Origin: Pseudomonadota bacterium
Lineage (GTDB): Bacteria; Pseudomonadota; Gammaproteobacteria; Burkholderiales; Gallionellaceae
Direction: 5' to 3'
Length of the DNA stretch: 64,000 nucleotides
Assembly: GCA_021821945.1 (NCBI GenBank)
Contig: JAJZTF010000014.1
Span: 1-64,000, forward strand
Every line of letters begins with the position of its first letter. Within the stretch, counting starts at the first letter, position 1. Below are positions 25,431 through 35,507 of the stretch, one piece after another. A program made the position numbers and the translations under genes. Below the pieces are notes generated by a model that saw only the letters and a program-made list of their open reading frames with translations, made no database searches and was not told the DNA's origin.

Positions 25431-25727
25431 ATGTTGCACATTATCAATCGATCACCCTTGGCCGACAAAGCGCTTGAAAACTGCCTGAACACGGCGACCG
25501 GTGGCGATATTTTGCTGATTGAAGATGCGGTTTATGCAGCGACAACCGGCAATGCATTCGAAGCCCGGTTGCGCGCGGCGATGGGCAAATTTAAAATCAA
25601 TGTCCTGCGCCCCGATCTCGAGGCGCGTGGCATGGCTGATCGCCTTGTCGATGGCGCGAATCCTGTCGATTATGCCGGCTTTGTCGCGCTGGCTGTCGCC
25701 AACAAAACCTGCCAATCCTGGCTATAA
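25431..25727 (+). CDS. dsrH: Sulfur relay protein DsrH
   Basis: 98 aa, third subunit of DsrEFH (TusB-like). It starts MLHIINRSP, typical for DsrH. Cysteines are present near residue 18 (LENCLNT) and near the C-terminus (KTCQSWL). It follows dsrF by 13 bp, and dsrC follows, so the complete relay trio precedes its acceptor. Confidence 0.95.
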   Translation: MLHIINRSPLADKALENCLNTATGGDILLIEDAVYAATTGNAFEARLRAAMGKFKINVLRPDLEARGMADRLVDGANPVDYAGFVALAVANKTCQSWL

Positions 25728-25753
25728 ACTAAATCTACACAAAGGAGAAACAC

Positions 25754-26089
25754 ATGGCGAGCATCGAAGTAAACGGAAAGTCCTATGAGACTGATGAAGA
25801 GGGTTACCTGGTCGACCTGAACGAGTGGAACCCGGAAGTCGCCAACTTTCTGGCTCAGTCCGAGAACATCGAGATGACCGATCAGCACTGGGAAGTCATC
25901 AACTTCTTGCGCGAATATTTCGAGGAATATCAGATTGCGCCGGCAGTGCGCGTGCTGACGAAGGCAATCGGCAAGAAGCTCGGCCCCGAGAAGGGCACCA
26001 GTGAATACCTGTACGGCCTGTTCCCGTATGGCCCAGGCAAGCAGGCATGTAAGATTGCAGGCCTTCCCAAGCCAACAGGCTGCATCTGA
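25754..26089 (+). CDS. dsrC: Sulfur carrier DsrC (canonical, two cysteines)
   Basis: 111 aa. Both functional cysteines are present: C99 in GPGKQACKIAG and the penultimate C110 in PTGCI at the flexible tail. DsrC is the substrate-carrying partner of DsrAB and DsrK and accepts sulfur from DsrEFH. It contrasts with the cysteine-less paralogue at 20777-21106, which keeps the same arm. AAAGGAG precedes the ATG. Confidence 0.98.
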   Translation: MASIEVNGKSYETDEEGYLVDLNEWNPEVANFLAQSENIEMTDQHWEVINFLREYFEEYQIAPAVRVLTKAIGKKLGPEKGTSEYLYGLFPYGPGKQACKIAGLPKPTGCI

Positions 26090-26112
26090 TCCACTGGTAA
26101 CCGAGCCTGGCG

Positions 26113-26838
26113 ATGAGCACATTGTTAGCGATATTTATTTACCTCTCGACACTGGTGTTCGTTGTCGGCCTGTTGCAGCGCATCCGCGATTACGCGGGCA
26201 CGCCGGCTCCGCTCAAGATACCCACCACGCCGGCACCCACCACGGGCGGCGGCGTGGTCCTGCGCATGGTGCGCGAGGTGGTGTTCTTTGAAAGCCTGTT
26301 CAAGGGCAATCTCTGGACCTGGGTATCGGGCTGGCTGTTTCATTTCAGCATGCTGCTGGTGGTGTTCCGGCACCTGCGTTATTTCACCGAACCCGTGTGG
26401 GGCTGGGTGGATTTCATACAGCCCTTCGGCATCTATGCCGGGATAACCATGGTTGCGGGTCTTCTGGGGCTGCTCGCGCGCCGCATATTCGTCGAGCGCA
26501 TACGATACATTTCAACACCCTCGGATTTTCTGATGCTGGTTTTGCTGATCGGCATCGCGTCTTCGGGTCTCCTGATGAAATTCGTGGGTCATCCCGATGT
26601 CATCATGGTCAAGAACTATTTTCTCGGACTGATGCATCTTAGCATTCGCGAGTTGCCATCCAATTTCGTGCTCTATGCGCATCTGTCCATGGTGTTCACG
26701 CTGTTGCTCATATTCCCGATGAGCAAGCTTCTTCATGCGCCAGGCCTGTTCTTCTCGCCTTCGCGCAATCAGGCAGACAACCCGAGAGAAAAGCGCCACA
26801 TCGCGCCCTGGGCTGCCAAATTGGAATCGGAGAAATAA
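26113..26838 (+). CDS. dsrM: DsrM, NarI-like membrane cytochrome b of DsrMKJOP
   Basis: 241 aa with about five membrane helices and histidines suited to bind heme b (for example LFHFSMLLVVFRHLRYF and YAHLSMVFTLLL). DsrM exchanges electrons between the quinone pool and DsrK. Its stop is directly followed by the dsrK ATG, and the preceding gene dsrC ends 23 bp upstream. Confidence 0.95.
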   Translation: MSTLLAIFIYLSTLVFVVGLLQRIRDYAGTPAPLKIPTTPAPTTGGGVVLRMVREVVFFESLFKGNLWTWVSGWLFHFSMLLVVFRHLRYFTEPVWGWVDFIQPFGIYAGITMVAGLLGLLARRIFVERIRYISTPSDFLMLVLLIGIASSGLLMKFVGHPDVIMVKNYFLGLMHLSIRELPSNFVLYAHLSMVFTLLLIFPMSKLLHAPGLFFSPSRNQADNPREKRHIAPWAAKLESEK

Positions 26839-28368
26839 ATGGCTGATATCGCCCCGCCAGCCTATCGGACTTTTCCCATCATCCCTGAATTGAAACCGGG
26901 GGCGATGGAAGGGAAGGGGCCCTTTGTCGCCCCGGACAAGATCAATGAGGCGCTGGGATTCCCCGGTCATCTCGAGGATGACTGGCACGACAAGGCGATC
27001 GCCAAGATGGGCGATCTGCTCTCCCGCTATCGCTCCCTCAAGGTATACATGGATGCCTGCGTGCATTGCGGCGCGTGTTCGGACAAGTGTCATTACTTCA
27101 TTGGCACCCAGGATCCCAAGAACATGCCCGTTGCGCGCCAGGATCTGATGCGCAGCGTCTATCGCCGCTATTTCACGCTTCCGGGAAAACTGTTTCCCAA
27201 GCTGGTCGGCGCACGCGACCTGACCCGCGAAGTGCTCGACGAGTGGTTCAACTATTATCACCAGTGCTCCGAATGCCGCCGTTGCTCGGTATTCTGTCCG
27301 TACGGGATCGATACTGCGGAAGTCACGATGGCTGCGCGCGAGATACTCGACTCCGTGGGATATGGCCAGAAATATGCAAACGAGATCATCGGCAAGGTTC
27401 ACAAGATAGGCAACAACCTGGGTCTGCCGGGACCTGCGCTGATCGACACGCTCGAAGGTCTTGAAGAGGATGTCAAGGAGGCGACCGGTGTGGACGTGCG
27501 CTTCCCGATGGATGTGAAGGGTGCGGAAGTGCTCCTGATCACGCCGTCCGCCGACTTCTTCGCGGAGCCGCACATCGACAGCCTGATCGGCTATGCGAAG
27601 GTGTTCCATGCGACAGGAACCAGCTGGACGCTGTCCTCGATGTCGTCCGAGGCGGGCAATTTCGGTCTTTTCATCGGCAACTACGACCAGTTGCGCACCA
27701 TTGCGATGCGCATACGTCAGGCTGCGCTGGAATTGGGCGTCAAGCGCATCGTGGTCGGCGAATGCGGGCATGCATGGCGAGTCGCCTACAGTTTCTGGAA
27801 TACGCTGACTGGTGTTGGCGACGGTGCGGACCCCAACGACCGCTTTGCACAGATGCTGCAAAAGCAGCTGGATCACCGCTACAAGCAGCCTTCGCACATC
27901 TGCGAATTCACCTGGGACATGATACAGGACGAGCGTCTGGTCTTCGACAAGTCGAAGAACGACAAGTACGTGATCACCTACCATGATTCCTGCAACGTTG
28001 CGCGCGGCTCGAACATGGGCGGATATCCCGGCGGTCAGTTCGACATACCGAGAAACATCATCAGGGCGGTCGCCAACAATTTCGTCGAGATGGATTCGTC
28101 GACCAGTTATGAGCGCACATTCTGTTGCGGTGGCGGCGGCGGACTGCTGACCGACGATCTGATGGATGTGCGCGTCAAAGGCGCATTGCCCAGGATGGAA
28201 AAGCTGCAGCAGGTCAAGGATGAAGAGGGCGTCAACTTCATGGCCTGTATCTGCGCGATTTGCAAGGCTCAATTCACCAAGGTTCTGCCCATATACGGAT
28301 TCGACCGGAAGGTCGTGGGCGGTGTTCACCAGCTGGTCAGCAACGCGATTCAATTGGGTGTCAAGTAA
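26839..28368 (+). CDS. dsrK: DsrK, HdrD-like iron-sulfur subunit of DsrMKJOP
   Basis: 509 aa. Two [4Fe-4S] motifs (CVHCGACSDKC and CSECRRCSVFC) are followed by the heterodisulfide-reductase CCG-type region (HDSCNVARG and TFCCGGGGGLL), which holds the catalytic noncubane-like cluster. It is thought to oxidise or reduce DsrC (di- or trisulfide) at the membrane face. It begins immediately after the dsrM stop. Confidence 0.97.
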   Translation: MADIAPPAYRTFPIIPELKPGAMEGKGPFVAPDKINEALGFPGHLEDDWHDKAIAKMGDLLSRYRSLKVYMDACVHCGACSDKCHYFIGTQDPKNMPVARQDLMRSVYRRYFTLPGKLFPKLVGARDLTREVLDEWFNYYHQCSECRRCSVFCPYGIDTAEVTMAAREILDSVGYGQKYANEIIGKVHKIGNNLGLPGPALIDTLEGLEEDVKEATGVDVRFPMDVKGAEVLLITPSADFFAEPHIDSLIGYAKVFHATGTSWTLSSMSSEAGNFGLFIGNYDQLRTIAMRIRQAALELGVKRIVVGECGHAWRVAYSFWNTLTGVGDGADPNDRFAQMLQKQLDHRYKQPSHICEFTWDMIQDERLVFDKSKNDKYVITYHDSCNVARGSNMGGYPGGQFDIPRNIIRAVANNFVEMDSSTSYERTFCCGGGGGLLTDDLMDVRVKGALPRMEKLQQVKDEEGVNFMACICAICKAQFTKVLPIYGFDRKVVGGVHQLVSNAIQLGVK

Positions 28369-28392
28369 TAATTTATCTGGAGGTAGCTAGAA

Positions 28393-30360
28393 ATGTCAGA
28401 AACGATGGAAATGCCCCAAAAGTTCACCTTTCGCCGTTATAAGGACGGAGACAACAAGGTTCGCAGATGGACTGATAAGATTTTTCAGGCCAGCCATACC
28501 TACAAATGCCCGACCTATATCCAGTCGACGCCGCCGTGCCAGGGCAGCTGCCCTGCGGGTGAGGACATCCGTGGCTATCTCGCGATCGTGCGCCAGACTG
28601 AAAAGCCACCTGTCGGCAAGGATGGCAAGCCTGCGATGCCGTGGCAGGAATATGCCTGGCGCCGCCTGACGGAAGCCAATCCCTTCCCTTCCGTGATGGG
28701 CCGCGTATGTCCTGCTCCCTGCGAGACGGGCTGCAACCGCAATGCGCTGGAAGACCATGTGGGCATCAATTCGGTCGAGCATTTCCTGGGCGAATATGCG
28801 ATCGCAAACAATCTCGGCTTCAGCACCAAGGCCGAGCCGACCGGCAAGAAGGTCGCGATCATCGGCGGCGGTCCTGCGGGGCTTTCCTGCGCTTACCAGC
28901 TTGCACTCAAGGGCCATGAGGTCACGATATTCGACGATCATGAACTGCTTGGCGGCATGATGCGCTACGGCATCCCGGGTTTTCGTACGCCACGCCACGT
29001 GCTCGATGCAGAAATCAAGCGCATCACCGATCTGGGTGTGAAGACCAGGATGAACTGCCGCATCGGCACCGATGTGACGATGGACGAGCTGCGCAAGGAT
29101 TTCGATGCCGTGTTCCTGGGCATGGGTGCGCAGGCAGGCCGCGCGCTGCCGCTGGCAGACAGCGCTGCGCCCAACGTCGTGACAGCGACCGCATTCTTGA
29201 AGGCCTTCAACGATGGCCGCCTGCAGCATGTCGGCAAGCGCGTGGTCGTGGTCGGCGGCGGCGATACCTCCATCGACGTTGCAACCGTTGCGCGCCGTCT
29301 GGGTCATCTTGAATCTTCCAAGCCCACCGATTTCGAACAGGCGATCGCAGGCCAGATGGCGCACGACGTGGCCGAGATTTCCGTCAAGCAGGGCGCCGAC
29401 GTGACGCTGACCTCGATCTTCAACATCGACAAGATGGCAGCGAACAAGCATGAGATCGAGCAGGCGCTGGCCGAAGGCATCGACATCCGCGGCGGCCTGG
29501 TTCCTGTCGGCATCGTGCGCGGTCCTGACGGACGCGCGACTGCATTGCGCGTTGCGAAGTGCGAGGCCAAGATGGTTGGCGGCAAGCTGGACATCAAGAA
29601 CATCGAGGGCAGCGAGCACGACATCCCGGCCGACCTCATCGTGTCCGCGATCGGTCAGGCGGTCGATTTCACGGGCCTCGAGGAGTTCGACAACGGCCGT
29701 GGTCTGGTATCGACCGACAAGAACTACCTGGTCAACGGCCACAAGAATGTGTTTGCCGGCGGCGACATCATCAAGCCGCATCTTCTGACGACCGCGATAG
29801 GTCATGGTTCCATCGCTGCAGACGGCATAGACAGCTATCTGAAGGGTCATGATCTCGAGAAGCGCCCCAAGATCGATGCGCACCAGTTCGATCTCATGCG
29901 CAAGATGATGGAGAAGGGTCTCGAGATCAAGGAGACGCACGAGCCATTGCGCGGCACCTGCAATTCGAATGTCGCGGTACACAACTTCGACAACCGTTCG
30001 GATCGCTACATCATTCCGCACGAGGAGCTTTTCCTGGGTCACTTCAACATTGTGGCACGCAACATGCGCGAAGTGATCACGCTGGACAAGGAAAGCGCGC
30101 TGGGCAACTTCGAGGAGAGGCTGAAGGCGCTGTCGCAGGACGAGGCCGTCGCCGAAGGCAAGCGCTGCATGAGCTGCGGCATGTGCTTCGAGTGCGACAA
30201 CTGCGTCGTGTATTGCCCTCAGACTGCGGTGTTCCGCGTGCCCAAGGCAAAGGCGACGCTGGGCCGCTATGTCGACACGAACTATGACAAGTGCATAGGT
30301 TGCCATATCTGCGCCGATGTCTGCCCGACCGGCTACATCCAGATGGGCCTTGGCGAGTAA
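28393..30360 (+). CDS. dsrL: DsrL, iron-sulfur flavoprotein NAD(P)H oxidoreductase
   Basis: 655 aa GltD-like flavoprotein. N-terminal cysteine region (CQGSCPAGEDIRGY, CPAPCETGCNRN), FAD site IIGGGPAGLSCAYQL, NAD(P) site VVVGGGDTSIDVATV, and two C-terminal [4Fe-4S] motifs (CMSCGMCFECDNC and CIGCHICADVC). DsrL is needed for sulfur oxidation and links DsrAB to pyridine nucleotides. Its presence supports the oxidative direction. It follows dsrK by 24 bp with GGAGG before the ATG. Confidence 0.97.
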   Translation: MSETMEMPQKFTFRRYKDGDNKVRRWTDKIFQASHTYKCPTYIQSTPPCQGSCPAGEDIRGYLAIVRQTEKPPVGKDGKPAMPWQEYAWRRLTEANPFPSVMGRVCPAPCETGCNRNALEDHVGINSVEHFLGEYAIANNLGFSTKAEPTGKKVAIIGGGPAGLSCAYQLALKGHEVTIFDDHELLGGMMRYGIPGFRTPRHVLDAEIKRITDLGVKTRMNCRIGTDVTMDELRKDFDAVFLGMGAQAGRALPLADSAAPNVVTATAFLKAFNDGRLQHVGKRVVVVGGGDTSIDVATVARRLGHLESSKPTDFEQAIAGQMAHDVAEISVKQGADVTLTSIFNIDKMAANKHEIEQALAEGIDIRGGLVPVGIVRGPDGRATALRVAKCEAKMVGGKLDIKNIEGSEHDIPADLIVSAIGQAVDFTGLEEFDNGRGLVSTDKNYLVNGHKNVFAGGDIIKPHLLTTAIGHGSIAADGIDSYLKGHDLEKRPKIDAHQFDLMRKMMEKGLEIKETHEPLRGTCNSNVAVHNFDNRSDRYIIPHEELFLGHFNIVARNMREVITLDKESALGNFEERLKALSQDEAVAEGKRCMSCGMCFECDNCVVYCPQTAVFRVPKAKATLGRYVDTNYDKCIGCHICADVCPTGYIQMGLGE

Positions 30361-30366
30361 AGCGAG

Positions 30367-30753
30367 ATGAGCGTGTCAGGTGTGCGCCTATTGCTGCTGG
30401 TGCTGATCAGCTTTCTCATTCCGAATGTGTGGGCTGATCAGATGACCTTGCCTTACAAAATCGACATAGGGCGTGGCGGACACTGCGTGAGGGATCCGGT
30501 CTGGATGCGCAAGAACCACATGCATCTGCTGATCCATCAAAGGGATCTGGCTGTGCGTGAGGGTAAGCGCGACAAGGAGATCAGTCTTAAAAATTGCATA
30601 GAATGCCATGCCAGCACCAAGGATGACAGCGTGATTGCGAGGAGCGACAGTTTCTGTGTGGCATGCCATCGCTACGAGGCGGTCAAGATTGACTGCTTCG
30701 ACTGTCACTCCGGCATACGCAAGAGCGCCTGGCTGCAGAGGAATGCGAAATGA
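30367..30753 (+). CDS. dsrJ: DsrJ, periplasmic triheme cytochrome c of DsrMKJOP
   Basis: 128 aa. An N-terminal hydrophobic segment (about residues 6-22) serves as signal or anchor. Three CxxCH heme motifs lie at 77-81, 97-101 and 110-114. C40 in GGHCVRDP matches the unusual cysteine that serves as axial heme ligand in DsrJ. Its stop overlaps the dsrO ATG (ATGA). Confidence 0.95.
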   Translation: MSVSGVRLLLLVLISFLIPNVWADQMTLPYKIDIGRGGHCVRDPVWMRKNHMHLLIHQRDLAVREGKRDKEISLKNCIECHASTKDDSVIARSDSFCVACHRYEAVKIDCFDCHSGIRKSAWLQRNAK

Positions 30754-31457
30754 AAGACGTCCAGCGTAGAAATTTCCTGAAGACATCGGTAGGGCTGGCC
30801 GCGGTGACGATCGCACCCGGCATGTTGCTGTTCAAGGTCGCTCATGGCGAATCGGATGACAACAGCAAGGTCAGATGGGGCATGTTGATCGACACCTCGG
30901 GCTGCACCAACGGGTGCCGCGAATGCATCGATGCCTGCAACAAGGAAAACGGGCTTTCGGGAGGACTTGCGCCGACGGATTCCCAGTGGATACGCAAGAT
31001 CGAGATCAAGGATGTCAGCACGGGGCACGAGTTCGGGTTGCCGATGATGTGCCAGCATTGCGCGGAGCCGCCGTGTGTGGATGTCTGCCCGACGGGCGCA
31101 TCGTTCAAGCGGCATGACGGCATCGTGCTGGTGGACAAGCACCGTTGCATCGGTTGCCGCTACTGCATGATGGCTTGCCCGTATAAGGCGCGCTCCTTCG
31201 TGCACGAGCCGCTGCACAACCAGAATCCGGATGTGCCCAGAGGTAAGGGTACGGTGGAGAGCTGCACGATGTGCGTGCATCGCGTCGATGAAGGCAAGCA
31301 GCCGGCTTGTGCGGAAGCATGCCCCAACAAGTCCATCCTGTTTGGCAATCTGCACGACCCGAACAGTGAAATCGCCAAGAAGATACGCGCCGTTGCTTCG
31401 ACCCAGGTCCGCGCTGACCTGAATCTCAATACCGGCGTGCGCTATCAAGGAATCTGA
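30750..31457 (+). CDS. dsrO: DsrO, periplasmic ferredoxin-like subunit of DsrMKJOP
   Basis: 235 aa. A twin-arginine signal (QRRNFLKTSVGLAAV) indicates Tat export with cofactors inserted. Four cysteine groups (CTNGCRECIDAC, CQHCAEPPCVDVCP, CIGCRYCMMACP, CTMCVHRVDEGKQPACAEAC) can bind several [4Fe-4S] clusters, as in other NrfC/HybA-type proteins. It should connect DsrJ and DsrP. Confidence 0.96.
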   Translation: MKDVQRRNFLKTSVGLAAVTIAPGMLLFKVAHGESDDNSKVRWGMLIDTSGCTNGCRECIDACNKENGLSGGLAPTDSQWIRKIEIKDVSTGHEFGLPMMCQHCAEPPCVDVCPTGASFKRHDGIVLVDKHRCIGCRYCMMACPYKARSFVHEPLHNQNPDVPRGKGTVESCTMCVHRVDEGKQPACAEACPNKSILFGNLHDPNSEIAKKIRAVASTQVRADLNLNTGVRYQGI

Positions 31458-31459
31458 TC

Positions 31460-32644
31460 ATGTCGACATCCTTTGCTTTGCAGCACAAAAAGAACCGTCT
31501 GTATTATGCGCTCCTGGCCGGCGCAGGCCTGGTCGTATTGCTTGCGCTCTATGCCGTGGACCTGATGGAGGAGAAGGGGCACATCATCACCGGCATGAAC
31601 AACCAGATCGTCTGGGGCATGCCTCACGTGTTCGCGATTTTTCTGATCGTGGCGGCCTCCGGGGTGCTCAACGTCGCGTCCATTGGCTCAGTATTCGGCA
31701 AGGCGATCTACAAGGCGCGCGCGCCGCTTGCAGGCCTTCTGTCGATCGCGATGCTCGCGGGCGGCCTGGCCGTCCTGATGCTGGATCTGGGGCGTCCCGA
31801 GCGCTTCATGCTGCCGGCGCTTGACTTCAATGTCACCTCGGTCTTTGCCTGGAACACGATACTCTATTCCGGCATGTTCGGCCTTGTGATCGCCTATCTC
31901 TGGTCGATGATGGAAAAGCGCATGAATGTTTACAGCAAGCCCTTGGGGGTGGCTGTTTTCGCATGGCGCTTCATACTGACCACGGGCACGGGCCTCATCT
32001 TTGCGTTCCTGACCGCGCGTCAGGCGTACGGTTCCGCGATACTGCCGCCGATGTTCGTCGTGATGTCGTTCGCCTGGGGCATGGCTGTTTTTCACATCGT
32101 TCAGATGGTGATCTACGCCTGGAATGACAAGGAGCTGGAGCCTGAGATCCTGGAGCGCAAGAAGCGCCTCCTGGGGATTTTCATACTCGGCTCCCTATAC
32201 ATGGTCGTCGTCTATCACATGACCAATCTGTATTTTGCACACAGGATGTCATTCGAGCGCTTCATCCTGCTCGATGGCGGGGTCTATCCTGCGCTCTTCT
32301 GGTGGGGCTATGTGCTGATCGGCAACGTGCTGCCGCTGGCGCTGATCTTCATGCCGGGAATGAAGACGAAGAAATCCGCGATGATGGCTTCACTTGCCGT
32401 AGTCCTCGGCGGATTTGCCTTCCTCTACGTTTTCATCATCGGCGGCCAGGCCTTCCCGCTGGAACTTTTCCCTGGGTATCAGGTGAGCAGCACTTTTGGA
32501 GATGGTCAGATCGGAAGCTACACGCCTTCCATCTACGAAATCCTGCTGGGCTTCGGCGGGCTGGCGATTGCGTTCATCATCACCACGGTCAGCGTGCATG
32601 TGCTGAATTTCATGCCGCATGACAAGTCTTACATCGCGGACTGA
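31460..32644 (+). CDS. dsrP: DsrP, NrfD-like membrane subunit of DsrMKJOP
   Basis: 394 aa with about ten hydrophobic helices, the NrfD/PsrC-type quinone-interacting subunit. No heme or cluster motif is seen, as is normal. It follows dsrO by 2 bp, giving the conserved J-O-P order, and completes the membrane complex that moves electrons between the periplasmic side, the quinone pool and DsrK. Confidence 0.95.
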   Translation: MSTSFALQHKKNRLYYALLAGAGLVVLLALYAVDLMEEKGHIITGMNNQIVWGMPHVFAIFLIVAASGVLNVASIGSVFGKAIYKARAPLAGLLSIAMLAGGLAVLMLDLGRPERFMLPALDFNVTSVFAWNTILYSGMFGLVIAYLWSMMEKRMNVYSKPLGVAVFAWRFILTTGTGLIFAFLTARQAYGSAILPPMFVVMSFAWGMAVFHIVQMVIYAWNDKELEPEILERKKRLLGIFILGSLYMVVVYHMTNLYFAHRMSFERFILLDGGVYPALFWWGYVLIGNVLPLALIFMPGMKTKKSAMMASLAVVLGGFAFLYVFIIGGQAFPLELFPGYQVSSTFGDGQIGSYTPSIYEILLGFGGLAIAFIITTVSVHVLNFMPHDKSYIAD

Positions 32645-32661
32645 TTTGCCGTAAGGCAGCC

Positions 32662-34083
32662 ATGAACCGTTTCCTCATCTCGGCAGCGCACAAGTCATCT
32701 GGCAAGACGATGGTCAGCATAGGCTTGTGCGCCGCCCTGAAGGCGCGCGGCCATTCCGTGCAGCCCTACAAGAAGGGTCCCGACTACATCGACCCGATGT
32801 GGCTTACCCAGGCATCGGGCAGGGCCTGCCGCAACCTCGATCTGTACCTGATGCACAACGAGGACATCATCTCCACTTTTTCCCGTCATCTGTCCGAAGT
32901 CAATCTGGTCGAGGGAAACAAGGGGCTTTATGACGGGCTCGCGCTCGATGGCAGCAACAGCAATGCAGCGCTTGCGAAGATGCTCGATCTTCCGGTTTTC
33001 CTGGTGATCGACGCGCGCGGCATGACGCGCGGCATAGCTCCCCTGATCCTGGGCTATCAGGCATTCGACCGCGACATCAACATCGCCGGCGTGCTGCTCA
33101 ACAATCTGGGCGGCAGCCGGCATGAATCCAAACTGCGCGCGGTGATCGAGCATTACACCGACTTGCCGGTGGTGGGCGCGATCCACCACGACGAGAGGCT
33201 CTCCATCGTCGAGCGCCATCTCGGGCTGATGCCCAGCAACGAATCCCATGTCGCTGCCGCCAAGATCAAGCAGATAGGTGATGCGATATCCGAGCAGGTC
33301 GATCTTGAAAAACTGCTCCGCCTTTCGGAAAAGAAGATCCTAGAAGTGCCGCAAAAGGCGGAGGTCATCGACTTGCCTGCCAGGGACAATGTGCGCATCG
33401 CGATCGCGCGCGACCGCGCATTCGGATTCTATTATGCGGACGATCTCGATGCGTTGAGGCAGGCGGGTGCCGAGCTCGTGCCCTTCGATGCGCTGCGCGA
33501 TGCAAAGCTACCGGAAGCGGATGCGCTCTATATCGGCGGCGGGTTTCCCGAGACCTGTGCCGAGGAACTCGAAGCGAACGTGAGCCTCAGAAAAGAGATC
33601 AGGTGTCGCATTGAAGAGGGGATGCCGACTTATGCCGAATGCGGGGGATTGATGTATCTTTCCCGCGGCATCGAATACCAGGGCAGGACATACGAGATGG
33701 TAGGCGCAATCCCCGGAGATGTGAAGATGCATGCCAAGCCGGTAGGGCGCGGCTATGTGCATCTCAAGGAAGAAGAGGCGCATATCTGGCCCAGGCCGGA
33801 GTTTCCGGCGGCGTCCATCAAGGCGCACGAGTTCCATTATTCCAGCCTCGAGAATCTGCCCGGGGACTGCAGATATGCCTATCGTGTCGAGCGCGGCCAC
33901 GGCATAGATGGAAAGCAGGACGGCCTGATGCTGCACAACATGCTCGCCTCCTACACGCATTTGCGCACGATAGGCAGCTGCTACTGGGCGCAGCGTTTCG
34001 TTGCCTTCATCAGGCGCGTCAGGAGCCAGACGGCTGCCCGCATTGATGAAGGCACGATGAATCAGTCAAAACACTCAGGGTAA
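32662..34083 (+). CDS. dsrN: DsrN, cobyrinate a,c-diamide synthase-like siroheme amidase
   Basis: 473 aa CbiA-type glutamine amidotransferase. N-terminal ATP site AAHKSSGKTMVSIG and GPDYIDP; C-terminal glutaminase domain with the nucleophile region AECGGLMYLS. In dsr loci this enzyme is believed to amidate siroheme for DsrAB. It lies between dsrP and cysG, which supports the siroheme role over cobalamin synthesis. Confidence 0.93.
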   Translation: MNRFLISAAHKSSGKTMVSIGLCAALKARGHSVQPYKKGPDYIDPMWLTQASGRACRNLDLYLMHNEDIISTFSRHLSEVNLVEGNKGLYDGLALDGSNSNAALAKMLDLPVFLVIDARGMTRGIAPLILGYQAFDRDINIAGVLLNNLGGSRHESKLRAVIEHYTDLPVVGAIHHDERLSIVERHLGLMPSNESHVAAAKIKQIGDAISEQVDLEKLLRLSEKKILEVPQKAEVIDLPARDNVRIAIARDRAFGFYYADDLDALRQAGAELVPFDALRDAKLPEADALYIGGGFPETCAEELEANVSLRKEIRCRIEEGMPTYAECGGLMYLSRGIEYQGRTYEMVGAIPGDVKMHAKPVGRGYVHLKEEEAHIWPRPEFPAASIKAHEFHYSSLENLPGDCRYAYRVERGHGIDGKQDGLMLHNMLASYTHLRTIGSCYWAQRFVAFIRRVRSQTAARIDEGTMNQSKHSG

Positions 34084-34089
34084 TAGAAG

Positions 34090-35469
34090 ATGGATTTTCT
34101 GCCGATTTTCATGAACATCAAAGGCAGGCTTTGCCTCGTGGTGGGTGGCGGCGAGGTGGCCAAACGCAAGGCCGGCGTGCTGCTCGAGGCGGGGGCAAGA
34201 GTGCGCGTGGTGGCCCCCGAGATAGATCCTGCGCTCTCGGCGATGGACGGAGTCACGAGCATCGTTCAGCGCTTTGATGCAACGCACCTCGAAGGCGTGA
34301 TGCTCGTGATCGCGGCGACCAACGACAGGGCCGTGAATGCCGAGGTTTCGCGTCTGGCAAAGGAAAGCAGCATCCCGGTGAACGTGGTCGATGACCCCGA
34401 GCACTGCAGCTTCATCATGCCGGCCATCATGGACCGCTCCCCTCTGATGGTCGCATTTTCCAGCGGCGGCGCATCGCCTGTTCTGACGCGCATGATGCGC
34501 GGCAAGCTTGAGAGCATGATCCCCCAGAACTTCAGCCGTCTTGCCGCGTTTGCCGAGCGCTATCGGGAGAAGGTGAAACAGTATGTCACCAATCCCGCGA
34601 AGCGCCGCATCTTCTGGGAGAACGCGCTGGATGGCGTGGTCGCGGAGAAGGTTCTGACCGGCGACGAATCGGGTGCGGAGGCCATGCTGCAGGCGATGCT
34701 GAACGACGAGGACAACATCGTCAGGGGCGAGGTATATCTTGTCGGCGCAGGCCCCGGGGATCCGGACCTTCTGACCTTCCGGGCGCTGCGCCTGATGCAG
34801 AAGGCGGACGTGGTGGTCTATGACAACCTCGTGTCCAAGCCCATCGTCGACATGACAAGGCGCGATGCGGAGCGCATCTATGTCGGCAAGAAGCGCGCGG
34901 ATCACACGCTGCGTCAGGAGGAGATCAATGCCCTTCTGGTGCGCCTGGCGCATGAGGGCAAGCGCGTCTTGAGGCTCAAGGGTGGGGATCCGTTCATCTT
35001 CGGGCGGGGTGGCGAAGAGATCGAGACGCTGGCTGCACAGAACATCCCCTTCCAGGTGGTGCCCGGCATTACCGCGGCGTCGGGTGTCGCATCCTATGCA
35101 GGCATACCGCTGACCCACAGGGATTATGCGCAGTCCTGCATGTTCGTCACGGGGCATTTGAAGGACGGGACGATGAATCTGGACTGGGATGCGCTGGCAA
35201 GACCCAGGCAGACGGTGGTCGTCTACATGGGGCTGCATGGACTGGATACGCTATGCGCGAAGCTGATCGAACACGGTCTCCCGGGGGCGACGCCCATCGC
35301 GATCGTGCAGCAGGGCACGACCCAGAACCAGCGGGTCGTCACCGGGACGCTCTCGGATCTGCCGCAGAAGCAGGAAGTCGCGCAACTGCATGCGCCAACC
35401 CTGATCATCGTGGGCGGCGTGGTGAAGCTGCGGGAGAAATTGCAGTGGTTCCATCCCCATCTTGACTGA
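34090..35469 (+). CDS. cysG: Siroheme synthase CysG (methyltransferase, dehydrogenase, ferrochelatase)
   Basis: 459 aa, the usual length of the trifunctional enzyme. N-terminal CysG-B part with NAD site [15 protein letters not shown]-terminal uroporphyrinogen-III methyltransferase with [12 protein letters not shown] and [17 protein letters not shown]. It supplies siroheme to DsrAB, and with dsrN next to it the whole cofactor step is local. It begins 6 bp after dsrN. Confidence 0.96.
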   Translation: MDFLPIFMNIKGRLCLVVGGGEVAKRKAGVLLEAGARVRVVAPEIDPALSAMDGVTSIVQRFDATHLEGVMLVIAATNDRAVNAEVSRLAKESSIPVNVVDDPEHCSFIMPAIMDRSPLMVAFSSGGASPVLTRMMRGKLESMIPQNFSRLAAFAERYREKVKQYVTNPAKRRIFWENALDGVVAEKVLTGDESGAEAMLQAMLNDEDNIVRGEVYLVGAGPGDPDLLTFRALRLMQKADVVVYDNLVSKPIVDMTRRDAERIYVGKKRADHTLRQEEINALLVRLAHEGKRVLRLKGGDPFIFGRGGEEIETLAAQNIPFQVVPGITAASGVASYAGIPLTHRDYAQSCMFVTGHLKDGTMNLDWDALARPRQTVVVYMGLHGLDTLCAKLIEHGLPGATPIAIVQQGTTQNQRVVTGTLSDLPQKQEVAQLHAPTLIIVGGVVKLREKLQWFHPHLD

Positions 35470-35507
35470 CTGAAAGAACTGCAGACCGATGCGCTTGACT
35501 GGATATC

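Noticed and set aside
26512-30306. Two long open frames opposite dsrM/dsrK and dsrL
   Set aside because: Same artefact: plus-strand DsrM, DsrK and DsrL are complete with all Fe-S and FAD motifs.
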